Source: Mycobacterium sp. BK086 (GTDB taxonomy: Bacteria > Actinomycetota > Actinomycetes > Mycobacteriales > Mycobacteriaceae). From it: 64,000 nucleotides of DNA. Below are positions 25,616-33,961 of the stretch, piece by piece. Within the stretch, counting starts at the first letter, position 1; every line of letters starts with the position of its first letter. The notes under the pieces are model-generated. The model made no database searches and was not told the DNA's origin. It was given only the letters and a program-made list of their open reading frames with translations. The stretch is taken from positions 1 through 64,000 of the forward strand of contig SNWL01000008.1 in NCBI GenBank assembly GCA_004362315.1, written 5' to 3'. A program made the translations under genes and the position numbers.

Positions 25616-27511
25616 TCAGTTTGTCGGCGGTGCCGTCACGCCGGTGAGAATTGCCTGCGTCGTGGTGGGCGGTGCGACCGTGGTGGTCGGCGGAGCCACC
25701 GTCGTCGTGGGTGGCTGCGTCGTCGTGGTCGGCGGCTGAGTGGTGGTTGTCGTCGGCGGCTGCGTCGTGGTGGTTGTCGTGGTCGGCGGAGTCGTCGTCG
25801 TAGTTGTCGTCGTGGTGGTGGTCGTTGTCGTCGTGGTGGTCGTCGGACTGGTGGTGGTGGTCGTCGTCGACGGGGTTGTAGTTGTCGTAGGCACCACGGT
25901 GGTGGTCGCCGGGATCGTCGACTCGGTCGGAACCCCGTCGGAGCCGGTGACCGTAACCGTCTGCGGCGGAACGACGCTCGTGACCGAGGCGTCGGTGGGA
26001 TCGCCGGGCTTCGTCACCCGCGTTGTCGTCGTGGTGGGCGCGCTGTCGGCACTGGTCAACGTGATCGCCAGGCCGCCGACCGCCACCGCGGCGAGCGCCG
26101 CGGCGATGCCGAACAGCAGCGGCGGGCGCCGGTACCACGGCACCGGTGTGTCGACCAGTTCGGTCTCGGCGTCCTCCTGCTCGAACTCGATCATCGGGCG
26201 TTGGCCGGTGGCCCCCTGCGCCTGCTGGGCGTAATCGAAGGTGTAGTCCTCGCCCGAATACGGCACCGGCTCCTCGCCGGGCACATCGTCCTGCGACCAC
26301 GCCAGCGCGCGGAACGTCGCCGACGGCGTACCGTCGGTCGCCGACTCCGTGGCGGCTGCGCCCGCCGTCCCCGCGGCCCAGGCCGCCGGGGCCAGCCCGG
26401 TCGGCGCGTCAGCGGCGGCCACCGCCATGCCCGTCGGCGCATCCGGTGCGCCGCCGCGCGCGGCGATCACAGCGGACCCGATGGCCGCATTGAGCCCCGC
26501 CAACGGAGTGGTGATCACCGGAACGCGCAGTTCCTCGGAAAGTCGTTGGGTGAGAAGCGGTATCGCGGCACCGCCGCCAACAGTGGCGACCGCCGCCAGA
26601 TTGGCCGCTGGAATCCTGTTGTTCTCCAACGCATCCCCGAGCGCGTCGAGGAACCCCGCGAGCGGCTCGGCGATCAGGGCTTCGAGTTCCGGACGGGTTA
26701 TCCGGATATCGGAGCGGAAGCCGGGCAGTTCGGCAGGCACCACGGTTGCGGTCTCCGAAGACAACCGCTCCTTGGCCTGCCGGCATTCGTCGCGCAACCG
26801 GGTCAGGGCGCCAACCGCGTTGGTGCTCGCCGGATCGAGATTGGCGGCATCGCGGATACCCGCCAGCACGTGCGTCAGGAGGGCCTGGTCGATCTGGTCG
26901 CCGGAGAACTCGGCGAACCGCACGGTCTCGCCGATCTGCTGGAGGTTGGCGCCCGCATCGGCCAGGGTGATGTTCGCGCCGCTGCCGCCGAAGTCGCACA
27001 GCGCGATCACGCCCTGCGCGGGCAGCCCCGGGTCGGCCTGCAGTGCGGCCAGCGCGGCCGTCGCATCCGAGATCAGCGTGGGCGGTACACCGTTGGGCGA
27101 CAGGGTGGGCCGCGTGCGCAGCACCCCGCGCAGCGATCCGACCGCTCCTGGGCCCCAATACGCCGGGACCGCGACCACCAGGCTGGACGGCGGCGACCCG
27201 TCGTCAACGGTCCGGGCCATCGCCTCGAGCGCCTCGGCGATCAGATCATCGCTGCGATGCGGCGATCCGTCGGCGGCCACCAGCGGTACCGGATCGCCCA
27301 CCCGCTCGACGAACCCGCGGAAGACTTGACCTGTCTCGGTCAGGTTCGGGCTGGTCAACTCCGGATTCTGGGACGGCACCCCGACCTCGGCGGGCCGGTT
27401 GCCCCACAACGTGAGCACCGATCGGCGGGTTACCGGCTGCCGGCCCGGGCGCGCCGCACCCAGGTTGGTCGCTCCGATCGACAACCCCAGCGATTCGCTC
27501 AATTCGCACAT
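25616..27511 (-). CDS. Hsp70-like membrane protein with poly-Thr tail
   Basis: 631 residues from the ATG at 27511, with AAGGGA nearby; the frame runs further upstream but only as GC-rich spurious sequence. The N-terminal 390 residues show an actin/Hsp70 ATPase plan: SIGATNLGAARPG for phosphate loop 1, ALCDFGGSGANITLAD for loop 2 and ATVGGGAAIPLL for the adenosine loop. No Hsp70 peptide-binding domain follows. Instead come an Ala/Gly linker, PWYRRPPLLFGIAAALAAVA as membrane helix, and a tail of some 130 residues that becomes almost pure Thr. It probably puts the ATPase in the cytosol and the Thr tail in the wall. Upstream of iniR and probably co-transcribed. Confidence 0.85.
   Translation of the reverse strand: MCELSESLGLSIGATNLGAARPGRQPVTRRSVLTLWGNRPAEVGVPSQNPELTSPNLTETGQVFRGFVERVGDPVPLVAADGSPHRSDDLIAEALEAMARTVDDGSPPSSLVVAVPAYWGPGAVGSLRGVLRTRPTLSPNGVPPTLISDATAALAALQADPGLPAQGVIALCDFGGSGANITLADAGANLQQIGETVRFAEFSGDQIDQALLTHVLAGIRDAANLDPASTNAVGALTRLRDECRQAKERLSSETATVVPAELPGFRSDIRITRPELEALIAEPLAGFLDALGDALENNRIPAANLAAVATVGGGAAIPLLTQRLSEELRVPVITTPLAGLNAAIGSAVIAARGGAPDAPTGMAVAAADAPTGLAPAAWAAGTAGAAATESATDGTPSATFRALAWSQDDVPGEEPVPYSGEDYTFDYAQQAQGATGQRPMIEFEQEDAETELVDTPVPWYRRPPLLFGIAAALAAVAVGGLAITLTSADSAPTTTTTRVTKPGDPTDASVTSVVPPQTVTVTGSDGVPTESTIPATTTVVPTTTTTPSTTTTTTSPTTTTTTTTTTTTTTTTTTPPTTTTTTTQPPTTTTTQPPTTTTQPPTTTVAPPTTTVAPPTTTQAILTGVTAPPTN
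25658..25891 (-). repeat. Poly-Thr codon repeat in Hsp70-like gene
   Basis: On the minus strand nearly every codon here is ACN, interrupted by Pro and Gln, coding for about 60 Thr in 78 residues, including one run of 18. It is a low-complexity triplet repeat that could change length by slippage. The opposite strand reads as poly-Val and is not a gene. Confidence 0.85.
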
Positions 27512-27549
27512 CCCTTCGCCGCCGCCTCGGCGGGCGGCCTTCACCATAT

Positions 27550-27589
27550 CCCCTAATGACTGCAGAACCCCTAAGGCCACACCCCCTAA
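27550..27589. promoter_or_regulatory. Three CCCCTAA elements in divergent ini promoter
   Basis: CCCCTAA occurs at 27550, 27568 and 27583, spaced 18 and 15 bases, between the Hsp70-like gene and the IniB-like gene. Similar CCCTAR elements lie upstream of iniB. Repeated heptamers on one strand are candidates for IniR binding sites. Confidence 0.5.
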
Positions 27590-27706
27590 CGGTGCCGCTG
27601 ATCGGGTGGCTTCGACACCGATCACGACGGCCCCGCCCGCCGATAGCATTCTTGGCAGCAGCTGGGATTCCACTGTGACTATCGGCGGTAGGGGAGAAGG
27701 CGTTCC

Positions 27707-28255
27707 ATGGCTAACACGTTGCTCGACTTCGTGATGTCGCTCGTGCGAGATCCCGATGCCGCCGCGCGGTATGCCGCCGACCCGGCCGGGGCCCTCGCCG
27801 ACGCGCATCTGCCCGATGTGACCAGCGCCGACGTCAATAACTTGATCCCGATGGTGGCGGACTCGCTGAATGGTCCGGTCTCGGCAGGTGGGTTCGGTCC
27901 CGGTGCCGGTGCCGGTGGGGATGGCAACGTGTGGGCGAGCGGGGCCGCAACGGCCGCCTTCGACGCGTTCGACGCTCACCTGCCCGCCGCGACGGTCTCC
28001 GATGCGCATTCGGTCATCTCCGATGTCGCCCAGCACGCCGGCGCCGATTCGGGGCTGATCACCGATCCCGGTGTCGATCCGGGTGTGTTCGACGCGTCGC
28101 TTCCGGATCCGTCGACGCAGGTCACCGATGTCGGCTTCGAGCACGACACGGCCGCCGACACCGGACTGGACTGGGCGGACCACGCCGTCGTCGACCACAC
28201 TCACGTCGTCGACCATCCGACTCCGGAAGACCACGCCGGCTTCGACCTGTTCTGA
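27707..28255 (+). CDS. IniB-like N-terminal-domain protein (Rv0340 type)
   Basis: 182 residues from ATG with AGGGGAGAAGG upstream. The first 50 residues (NTLLDFVMSLVRDPDAAARY, then ADPAGALADAHLPDVTSADV) share the pattern of the IniB start: Leu-rich helix, PDAA/EDAA, then a D..L.DA.. helix. The rest is acidic and rich in Gly, Ala, Asp and Val and ends in repeated DHTHVVDH-like stretches. No membrane helix or classical signal peptide. Its place directly before iniB and after divergent iniR matches Rv0340. A clear hairpin follows. Confidence 0.82.
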   Translation: MANTLLDFVMSLVRDPDAAARYAADPAGALADAHLPDVTSADVNNLIPMVADSLNGPVSAGGFGPGAGAGGDGNVWASGAATAAFDAFDAHLPAATVSDAHSVISDVAQHAGADSGLITDPGVDPGVFDASLPDPSTQVTDVGFEHDTAADTGLDWADHAVVDHTHVVDHPTPEDHAGFDLF

Positions 28256-28265
28256 GCCCCTCCTC

Positions 28266-28300
28266 GAAACCCCACGTCCCTGTGACGTGGGGTTTCTTTG
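28266..28300 (+). terminator. Strong intrinsic terminator after IniB-like gene
   Basis: GAAACCCCACGTC (28266-28278) and GACGTGGGGTTTC (28284-28296) form a perfect 13-bp stem with a five-base loop, then TTTG. It lies ten bases after the stop and separates the gene from the iniB promoter. Confidence 0.88.
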
Positions 28301-28304
28301 TGTC

Positions 28305-28362
28305 TTAGGGCAGCCCTAGGGTTCCCCTAATCCCCTAGAGGACCACCCCCAGTGATCCCTAG
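28305..28362. promoter_or_regulatory. CCCTAR cluster upstream of iniB
   Basis: TAGGGCAGCCCTA (28306-28318) is a perfect palindrome around a central base. It is followed by CCCCTAA at 28324, CCCCTAG at 28332 and TCCCTAG at 28356. The same core occurs before the IniB-like gene, so this is a candidate IniR-controlled region. The iniB ATG lies 115 bases further, leaving room for a promoter. Confidence 0.5.
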
Positions 28363-28477
28363 CGGGGGCTTTGTGACGACGGGTTTCGGCCCCGTTTTCG
28401 GTTGACGGCGGCGTCCATAACGTGGTCTGCAGATCGCCGGACAGGCCGGCGAGCACCTTCACCGAAAGGTCTCTGCC

Positions 28478-29461
28478 ATGCTCACTCTCCTCGACTGGAT
28501 CCTCGACCTGTTCCGCAACGAAGACGCCGCCCGTGCGTTCGTCGCCGCACCGGACCAGACCATGCGCGACGCCGGCTTCGCCGGTGTGTCGGCTGCTCAG
28601 GTGTCGACGGTCGCCGCCACCGCTGTCCCGGGCCTGGTGCTCGGCGACGGTGACCCGATCTACGGCCTGCAGCGCGCGGTGTCCAACAACTACGGGTTCG
28701 CCCCGGCCTACGAGCCGACGTTCCAGCCGGTCTACGCGCCGTCGCCGACGTTCGCCCCGCAGACCGACACCTCGCTGCTGAGCCCCGACCAGAACGCCGG
28801 CGCGAACGCCCAGCAGGGTGCCTTCAACCTGGGCTTCGGGGACATCACCTTCGGCAACAAGACCACGAACACCGCCACCAATGGCGGCGTGGTCGTCGAC
28901 GGCCACAGCCACGGCGACATCGTCACCGGTGACGGCGCGGTGTTGGGCAACGGCAACGAGGTCAACAACGGCGATGTGATCGCCGGAACCGGATCCAATG
29001 TTGCGGTGGGGCACAGCCACATTCACGACAACGGCACCACCGCCACCGGCGGCAGCACCGTGATCAAGGACAACGGCGCACCCGTCTTCAACGACGTCGA
29101 CGCCAGCGGCGGCAACGGCGGCGGAGCATCGGCCGGCGGCAGCCTGATCGGTCTGGGCGGCGGTCACGCCTCGGGCGGCAATGCCGGTGGTGGCGGCATC
29201 ACCATCATCGACAGCCAGACGTCGACGAACAGCGGCAACCACGCCAGCTCGCCGGCCTATGTCGACACCCACGCGACGACCACCGCCAAGACCACGGTGG
29301 TCGACCACAGCGACAACTCGGTGCACCAGGACAGCTCGACGCACGATTCGTCCAGCCACACGTCGCTCGACGCCAGCCACGACACCACCCTGGTGAACAG
29401 CCACCTCGACGCCAGCCACGACCTGGCCCTCGCGTCTGGCAATCACCTGCTGGGTTTCTGA
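28478..29461 (+). CDS. iniB: IniB, isoniazid-inducible Gly-rich protein
   Basis: 327 residues from ATG with GAAAGG upstream. The IniB N-terminal helix domain (LTLLDWILDLFRNEDAARAF) is followed by AQQGAFNLGFGDITFGNKTT and a long repetitive region rich in Gly, Asn, Asp, His, Thr and Ser. In M. tuberculosis, iniB leads the operon induced by isoniazid and ethambutol; its job is unknown but it is linked to the wall. Asn-Gly-His repeats (GHSHGD, GHSHIH, GGGHAS) may bind metal. It ends in a strong hairpin before iniA. Confidence 0.9.
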   Translation: MLTLLDWILDLFRNEDAARAFVAAPDQTMRDAGFAGVSAAQVSTVAATAVPGLVLGDGDPIYGLQRAVSNNYGFAPAYEPTFQPVYAPSPTFAPQTDTSLLSPDQNAGANAQQGAFNLGFGDITFGNKTTNTATNGGVVVDGHSHGDIVTGDGAVLGNGNEVNNGDVIAGTGSNVAVGHSHIHDNGTTATGGSTVIKDNGAPVFNDVDASGGNGGGASAGGSLIGLGGGHASGGNAGGGGITIIDSQTSTNSGNHASSPAYVDTHATTTAKTTVVDHSDNSVHQDSSTHDSSSHTSLDASHDTTLVNSHLDASHDLALASGNHLLGF

Positions 29462-29473
29462 GCAATCCGGCTG

Positions 29474-29510
29474 CGGCGGGGATCTCCAGGATGTCTGGAG
29501 GTCCCCGCCG
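29474..29510 (+). terminator. Long hairpin between iniB and iniA
   Basis: CGGCGGGGATCTCCAG (29474-29489) pairs with CTGGAGGTCCCCGCCG (29495-29510) with one G-U-type mismatch and a five-base loop. It starts 13 bases after iniB. No T run follows, so it may attenuate rather than end transcription, or stabilise the upstream mRNA. Confidence 0.6.
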
Positions 29511-29554
29511 CTCGGGTGCGCATACGGTGTTAACCGGGAGAATTGGGAGGGCAC

Positions 29555-31414
29555 GTGACGCAACCGGAGGACCCGCGCCGGGTCAACGTGATCGTCGAGC
29601 TGATCGATCACACCAGCGCGATCGCCGACCTCAACGACCGTGGCGACCTGGTGGCGCGGTTGGCCGTCGCCAAAGAACGCATCACCGACCCGCAGATCCG
29701 GGTGGTGATCGCCGGCCAGCTCAAACAGGGCAAGAGTCAGCTGCTCAACTCGCTGCTCAACATGCCAGTGGCCCGCGTCGGTGACGACGAGACCACCGCG
29801 CTGGTGACCGTGATCAGCTACAGCGAGCAACCGACAGCCCGGTTGATCGTCTCGGTCGGCGAAGGGGTGCCGCCGCAGGAGATCGACATCCCGATCGACG
29901 ACATCCGCCACGACCTGCGCCGCGCGCCGCAGGCGCAGGGTCGCGAGGTGCTGCGGGTCGAGGTCGGTGCGCCCAGCCCGCTGCTCAAAGGCGGCCTGGC
30001 CTTCATCGACACCCCCGGCGTCGGCGGGCACGGCCAGCCGCATCTGTCGTCCACCCTCGGATTGCTGCCAGACGCGGACGCGATGCTGATGATCAGCGAC
30101 ACCAGCCAGGAATTCACCGAGCCGGAGATGCGGTTCATCCGCCAAGCCCACGAGATCTGCCCGACGGGCGCGATCGTGGCCACCAAGACCGACCTGTATC
30201 CGTTCTGGCGCGAGATCGTCGCCACCAACACCGGGCATCTGCAGCGGGCCGGCCTTGGGTTGCCGGTCATTCCGGCGTCGTCGCTGCTGCGCAGCCACGC
30301 CATCGAGCTCAACGACAAAGAGCTCAACGAGGAGTCGAACTTCCCCGCGATCGTCGCCTTCCTCTCCGAGAAGGTGCTGTCTCGGGAGAGTGACCACACA
30401 CGCGATCATGTGGTCGCTGAAATACGTTCGGCCGCAGAACATCTCAGTCTGGCCGTGAACTCCGAATTGGCCGCTCTCAGTGACCCCGACGCTGCGCGTA
30501 AGCTCACCGACGACCTGGAACGGCGCAAGATGGAAGCCCAGGACGCGCTGCAGCAGACCGCGCTGTGGCAACAGGTCCTCAATGACGGCATCGCCGACCT
30601 GACCGCCGACGTCGAGCACGACCTGCGCGCCCGGTTCCGGGCCATCACCCAGCACATCGAGGGTGTCATCGACGGGTGCGACCCGACCCAGCACTGGGCC
30701 GAGATCGGCGCCGAGGTGGAGGACAGCGTCGCCAACGCCGTCGGCGACAACTTCGTGTGGGCCTACCAGCGGGCCGAGGCGCTGGCCGACGAGGTCGGCA
30801 GAACCTTCATCGAGGCCGGCCTGAACGCTATCCAGATGCCGGAGGTCAGCGCGGCCGAAATGGGAGCCGGTGTGGGCCGGCTGAAATCGATGGCACGACT
30901 GGAGGCCAAGCCGATCGGCAAGGGCCACAAGGTGATTACCAGCATGCGGGGCTCCTACGGTGGCGTGCTGATGTTCGGCATGCTCACCTCGGTGGCCGGC
31001 CTCGGCATGTTCAATCCGCTCTCGCTCGGCGCGGGCCTGCTGCTCGGACGCAAGGCCTACAAGGAGGACATGGAGAACCGCATGATGCGCGTGCGCGGCG
31101 AAGCGAAGACCAACCTGCGCCGGTTCGTCGACGACGTGCTGTTCGTGGTTTCCAAGGAATCCCGCGACCGGCTCAAGAACGTTCAGCGCCAGCTGCGCGA
31201 TCACTATCGCGGCATCGCCAACCAGACCACCCGTTCGCTCAACGAATCGTTGCAGTCCACCATCGCCGCGGCGCATCTGGAAGAGACCGACCGCAACAAC
31301 CGCATCCGTGAGCTCGAGCGGCAGGCCAATATCCTGGGTCAGGTGATCGACAACGCCGAAAAGCTGGTTCCCGCAGCACTATCGGCTAGGGCGAGGCCGT
31401 CCGAGTCTCGTTGA
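29555..31414 (+). CDS. iniA: IniA, dynamin-like GTPase
   Basis: 619 residues from the GTG at 29555, preceded by GGGAGGG; the in-frame TTG at 29543 overlaps that site. GTPase motifs are G1 GQLKQGKS, G3 DTPG in FIDTPGVGG and G4 TKTD. Two hydrophobic segments near residues 465-500 (GVLMFGMLTSVAGLGM, SLGAGLLLG) let it bind or enter membrane. IniA of mycobacteria remodels and fuses membranes and is induced by isoniazid and ethambutol. The stop overlaps the end of a convergent minus-strand gene by 29 bases. Confidence 0.95.
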   Translation: MTQPEDPRRVNVIVELIDHTSAIADLNDRGDLVARLAVAKERITDPQIRVVIAGQLKQGKSQLLNSLLNMPVARVGDDETTALVTVISYSEQPTARLIVSVGEGVPPQEIDIPIDDIRHDLRRAPQAQGREVLRVEVGAPSPLLKGGLAFIDTPGVGGHGQPHLSSTLGLLPDADAMLMISDTSQEFTEPEMRFIRQAHEICPTGAIVATKTDLYPFWREIVATNTGHLQRAGLGLPVIPASSLLRSHAIELNDKELNEESNFPAIVAFLSEKVLSRESDHTRDHVVAEIRSAAEHLSLAVNSELAALSDPDAARKLTDDLERRKMEAQDALQQTALWQQVLNDGIADLTADVEHDLRARFRAITQHIEGVIDGCDPTQHWAEIGAEVEDSVANAVGDNFVWAYQRAEALADEVGRTFIEAGLNAIQMPEVSAAEMGAGVGRLKSMARLEAKPIGKGHKVITSMRGSYGGVLMFGMLTSVAGLGMFNPLSLGAGLLLGRKAYKEDMENRMMRVRGEAKTNLRRFVDDVLFVVSKESRDRLKNVQRQLRDHYRGIANQTTRSLNESLQSTIAAAHLEETDRNNRIRELERQANILGQVIDNAEKLVPAALSARARPSESR

Positions 31415-31826
31415 GCCGGGGGCCGGGGCGGCTGGTCCGCGGTCCCGGCGGATTGGTGACGCGGGTCGGGAACGTGCCCGGGAACGTCGGGGCGGTCCGC
31501 TCCGCAGGCGGGATAGCGGACTGGTCGCTGGTCGTCGTCGGCGTACCACTGGTCGTGGTCTCGCCGGGCAGGCCGATATCGGTGGTGGACAGCCGCACAG
31601 GCGGATACGAGGTCGACGTCGAGCCCGTCGTGGTCTTGCCCCCGACTTGGGGCGGCGCCGGAAGATGCGTGCCGGGCGGCAGCACAGTCTCGGTCTCGGA
31701 CGTGCTCCACTTGCTCGACATCGTCACCACGGCGTAGACGAGAATCGCGATCAACGCCAGCCCGAGCAGCCCCGCGGCGGACGTCGCGGCCGCCGAGCGG
31801 TACCACGGCGTGTTCTGCGGAGGCAT
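31386..31826 (-). CDS. Thr/Pro-tailed single-helix membrane protein
   Basis: 146 residues from the ATG at 31826 (PPQNTPWYRSAAATS). The long frame further upstream is the antisense of iniC and is not real. A short cytoplasmic start with PWYR is followed by one membrane helix (AGLLGLALIAILVYAVVT) and an exposed tail of about 105 residues rich in Thr, Pro and Ser. The same plan occurs in two genes after iniC and in the Hsp70-like protein. Lying convergent with iniA and divergent from iniC, it splits the ini operon. Role unknown; a wall-linked accessory of the ini system is plausible. Confidence 0.78.
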   Translation of the reverse strand: MPPQNTPWYRSAAATSAAGLLGLALIAILVYAVVTMSSKWSTSETETVLPPGTHLPAPPQVGGKTTTGSTSTSYPPVRLSTTDIGLPGETTTSGTPTTTSDQSAIPPAERTAPTFPGTFPTRVTNPPGPRTSRPGPRLNETRTASP

Positions 31827-31883
31827 GGCGGCTGATCCTAGCTGCGATGCGGGCAGCCCGCCGAACCGTAGACTCGTCGTTCG

Positions 31884-33365
31884 ATGAGCACCAGCGATCA
31901 GGTTCGCGCCATCCTGGGCGGCACCCGTCGCGCATACCAGGGTGAACCGGCGTACCGCGAGCGGCCCGACGTCTTCAACGAGCTGGACCGCATCGCCGGG
32001 CGGCTCAACCAGCCGATCCGCATCGCCCTGGCCGGCACGCTCAAGGCGGGGAAGTCGACCCTGGTCAACGCCCTGGTCGGGGAGAACATCGCGCCCACCG
32101 ACGCCACCGAGGCCACCCGCATCGTCACGTGGTTCCGCAACGGGCCGATCCCGAAGGTGACCGCCAACCACGTCGGCGGGCGACGCTCCAACGTTCCGAT
32201 CGCCCGCGACGGCGGACTGACCTTCGACTTCGGCCGCCTCGACGCCAATGACATCGTCGACCTCGACGTGGAGTGGCCGGCCGCGGAGTTGATCGATGCC
32301 ACCATCATCGACACGCCCGGGACGTCGTCGCTGTCGCGAGACGTCTCCGAGCGCACGCTGCGCCTGCTGGTGCCCGAGGACGGTGTGCCCCGGGTCGACG
32401 CCGTGGTCTTCCTGCTGCGCACGCTCAACGCGGCCGATATCGCGCTGCTCAAGCAGATCGGCGAACTGGTCGGTGGCGCGTCCGGGGCGCTCGGTGTCAT
32501 CGGGGTGGCCTCGCGGGCCGACGAGATCGGTGCGGGTCGCCTCGATGCGATGCTGTCGGCCAAGGACGTCGCGCAGCGATTCACCGGTGAGCTGGACCGC
32601 ACCGGCATCTGCCAGGCGGTGGTTCCGGTCTCGGGTCTGCTGGCGCTGACCGCCCGCACGCTGCGGCAAAGCGAGTTCGCCGCGCTGGAGAAGCTGGCGG
32701 CCGTCGATACCGCCGAGCTGAACAAGGCGATGCTCAGTGTGGATCGCTTTGTCCGCGAAGACAGTTCGCTGCCGGTGGACGCGACGACGCGGGCCCAACT
32801 GCTTGACCGGTTCGGCATGTTCGGCATCCGGATCTCGATCGCCGTATTGCGTTCGGGGATCAGTGATTCCGTACGGCTGGCCGACGAACTGCTGGAACGC
32901 AGCGGACTCGTCGCGCTGCGTGATGTGATCGATCAGCAATTCGCGCAGCGATCCGAACTGCTCAAAGCCCATACCGCGCTGGTCTCGCTACGTCGGTTCG
33001 TCGAACTGCACCCGATCGCCGCCACGCCCTACATCATCGCCGACATCGACCCGCTGCTGGCCGACACCCATGCCTTCGAGGAACTACGGTTGCTCAGTCA
33101 ACTTCGTTCGCGCCCAACCGGTTTGACCGAAGATGAGATGGTGTCCCTGCGCCGCATCATCGGCGGGTCGGGGACCGACCCCGCCAGCCGGCTGGGCCTG
33201 AGTCCGGAGACACCGGACGACGGACCGCGCGCTGCCTTCGCCGCTGCGCAACGCTGGCGCCGCCGTTCGGAGCATCCGCTCAACGACCCGTTCACCACTC
33301 GGGCGTGCCGGGCAGCGGTGCGCAGCGCCGAGGGTCTGGTCGCGATGTACGCCGCGCGGTCCTAG
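31884..33365 (+). CDS. iniC: IniC, dynamin-like GTPase partner of IniA
   Basis: 493 residues, the usual length. GTPase signatures are G1 AGTLKAGKST near residue 50, DATEATR (G2 region), IIDTPGTSSLS (G3) and GVASRADE (G4-like). No membrane helix is obvious. In M. tuberculosis it directly follows iniA in one operon. Here it starts 57 bases from a divergent gene, so it needs its own promoter in that short gap. It ends in a four-base convergent overlap with the next minus-strand gene. Confidence 0.93.
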   Translation: MSTSDQVRAILGGTRRAYQGEPAYRERPDVFNELDRIAGRLNQPIRIALAGTLKAGKSTLVNALVGENIAPTDATEATRIVTWFRNGPIPKVTANHVGGRRSNVPIARDGGLTFDFGRLDANDIVDLDVEWPAAELIDATIIDTPGTSSLSRDVSERTLRLLVPEDGVPRVDAVVFLLRTLNAADIALLKQIGELVGGASGALGVIGVASRADEIGAGRLDAMLSAKDVAQRFTGELDRTGICQAVVPVSGLLALTARTLRQSEFAALEKLAAVDTAELNKAMLSVDRFVREDSSLPVDATTRAQLLDRFGMFGIRISIAVLRSGISDSVRLADELLERSGLVALRDVIDQQFAQRSELLKAHTALVSLRRFVELHPIAATPYIIADIDPLLADTHAFEELRLLSQLRSRPTGLTEDEMVSLRRIIGGSGTDPASRLGLSPETPDDGPRAAFAAAQRWRRRSEHPLNDPFTTRACRAAVRSAEGLVAMYAARS

Positions 33366-33943
33366 CCGGCCGGCCGCGGGAACGGCAGCGTCGGCAGGAG
33401 TCGCTCCCTGGTGGTGGTGACCGTCTCGGTCACCGTGCTCACCGAAGTGGACACCGTCGTGCTCGTACTGGTGCTCGTACTCGTCGACGGGGCCTCGGTG
33501 GTCGTCGTGGTGGTCGGCGCCTCAGTCGTCGTGGTGGTCGTCGGTGCCTCCGACGTAGTCGCCGGGGACTCGGTCACCGTCTGGGTGACGCCGGGTTCCG
33601 GGGCGACCGTCGCCGACGTCACCGCCGAGGTGGACGTCGTCGGGGCTGTCGTCGTCGTGGTCGCCGGGCTGGAGCCGCCGCTGCCGGTGAACTTCACGAT
33701 CGCGTAGACGAGCAGAGCCAGGATGACCGCGGTCAATACCCCGAGACCGACTAGCGCGGCCGGCTTCTTGTACCAGGGGGTGGGCTCGGGCGGCGGCGGG
33801 TAGTCGCCGTAGCCGGTCGGCGCTGCGTATTCGGACTGCTGATAGTCGCTGTAGGCCTCGCCGCCGGTGCCGCCGTAGTTCGCGTACTGCGTCGGCTCAC
33901 TGTCGGAATAGTTGTTCGGGTCGTCAGAACCGTCACGTGCCAT
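33362..33943 (-). CDS. Thr-rich single-helix membrane protein
   Basis: 193 residues. A Tyr/Asp/Ser/Pro-rich cytoplasmic start (YANYGGTGGEAYSDYQQSEY) leads to PTPWYKKPAALVGLGVLTAV and one helix ending ALLVYAIVKF, then some 100 residues mostly Thr, Ser, Ala and Val with TTTTTT runs. It lacks Cys and enzymatic motifs. It sits 18 bases after the related 211-residue gene, so they probably form one transcript. It belongs to the PWY(R/K) set in this locus; function unknown. Confidence 0.78.
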   Translation of the reverse strand: MARDGSDDPNNYSDSEPTQYANYGGTGGEAYSDYQQSEYAAPTGYGDYPPPPEPTPWYKKPAALVGLGVLTAVILALLVYAIVKFTGSGGSSPATTTTTAPTTSTSAVTSATVAPEPGVTQTVTESPATTSEAPTTTTTTEAPTTTTTTEAPSTSTSTSTSTTVSTSVSTVTETVTTTRERLLPTLPFPRPAG

Positions 33944-33961
33944 GGGTTCTGATCGTAGCCG

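Noticed and set aside
25740..26234. Poly-Val plus-strand frame
   Set aside because: It is the reverse complement of the poly-Thr codons of the Hsp70-like gene.
27512..28234. Upstream extension of the Hsp70-like gene
   Set aside because: It runs antisense through the IniB-like gene; the Hsp70-like pattern begins at the ATG at 27511.
28316..31276. 986-residue minus-strand open frame
   Set aside because: It is the antisense of iniB and iniA in GC-rich DNA; the sequence is Arg/Gly/Val-rich and lacks domains, while the plus-strand genes are clearly real.
31827..32972. Upstream extension of the minus-strand gene between iniA and iniC
   Set aside because: It is the shadow of iniC; the real protein starts at the ATG at 31826 with PPQNTPWYR.
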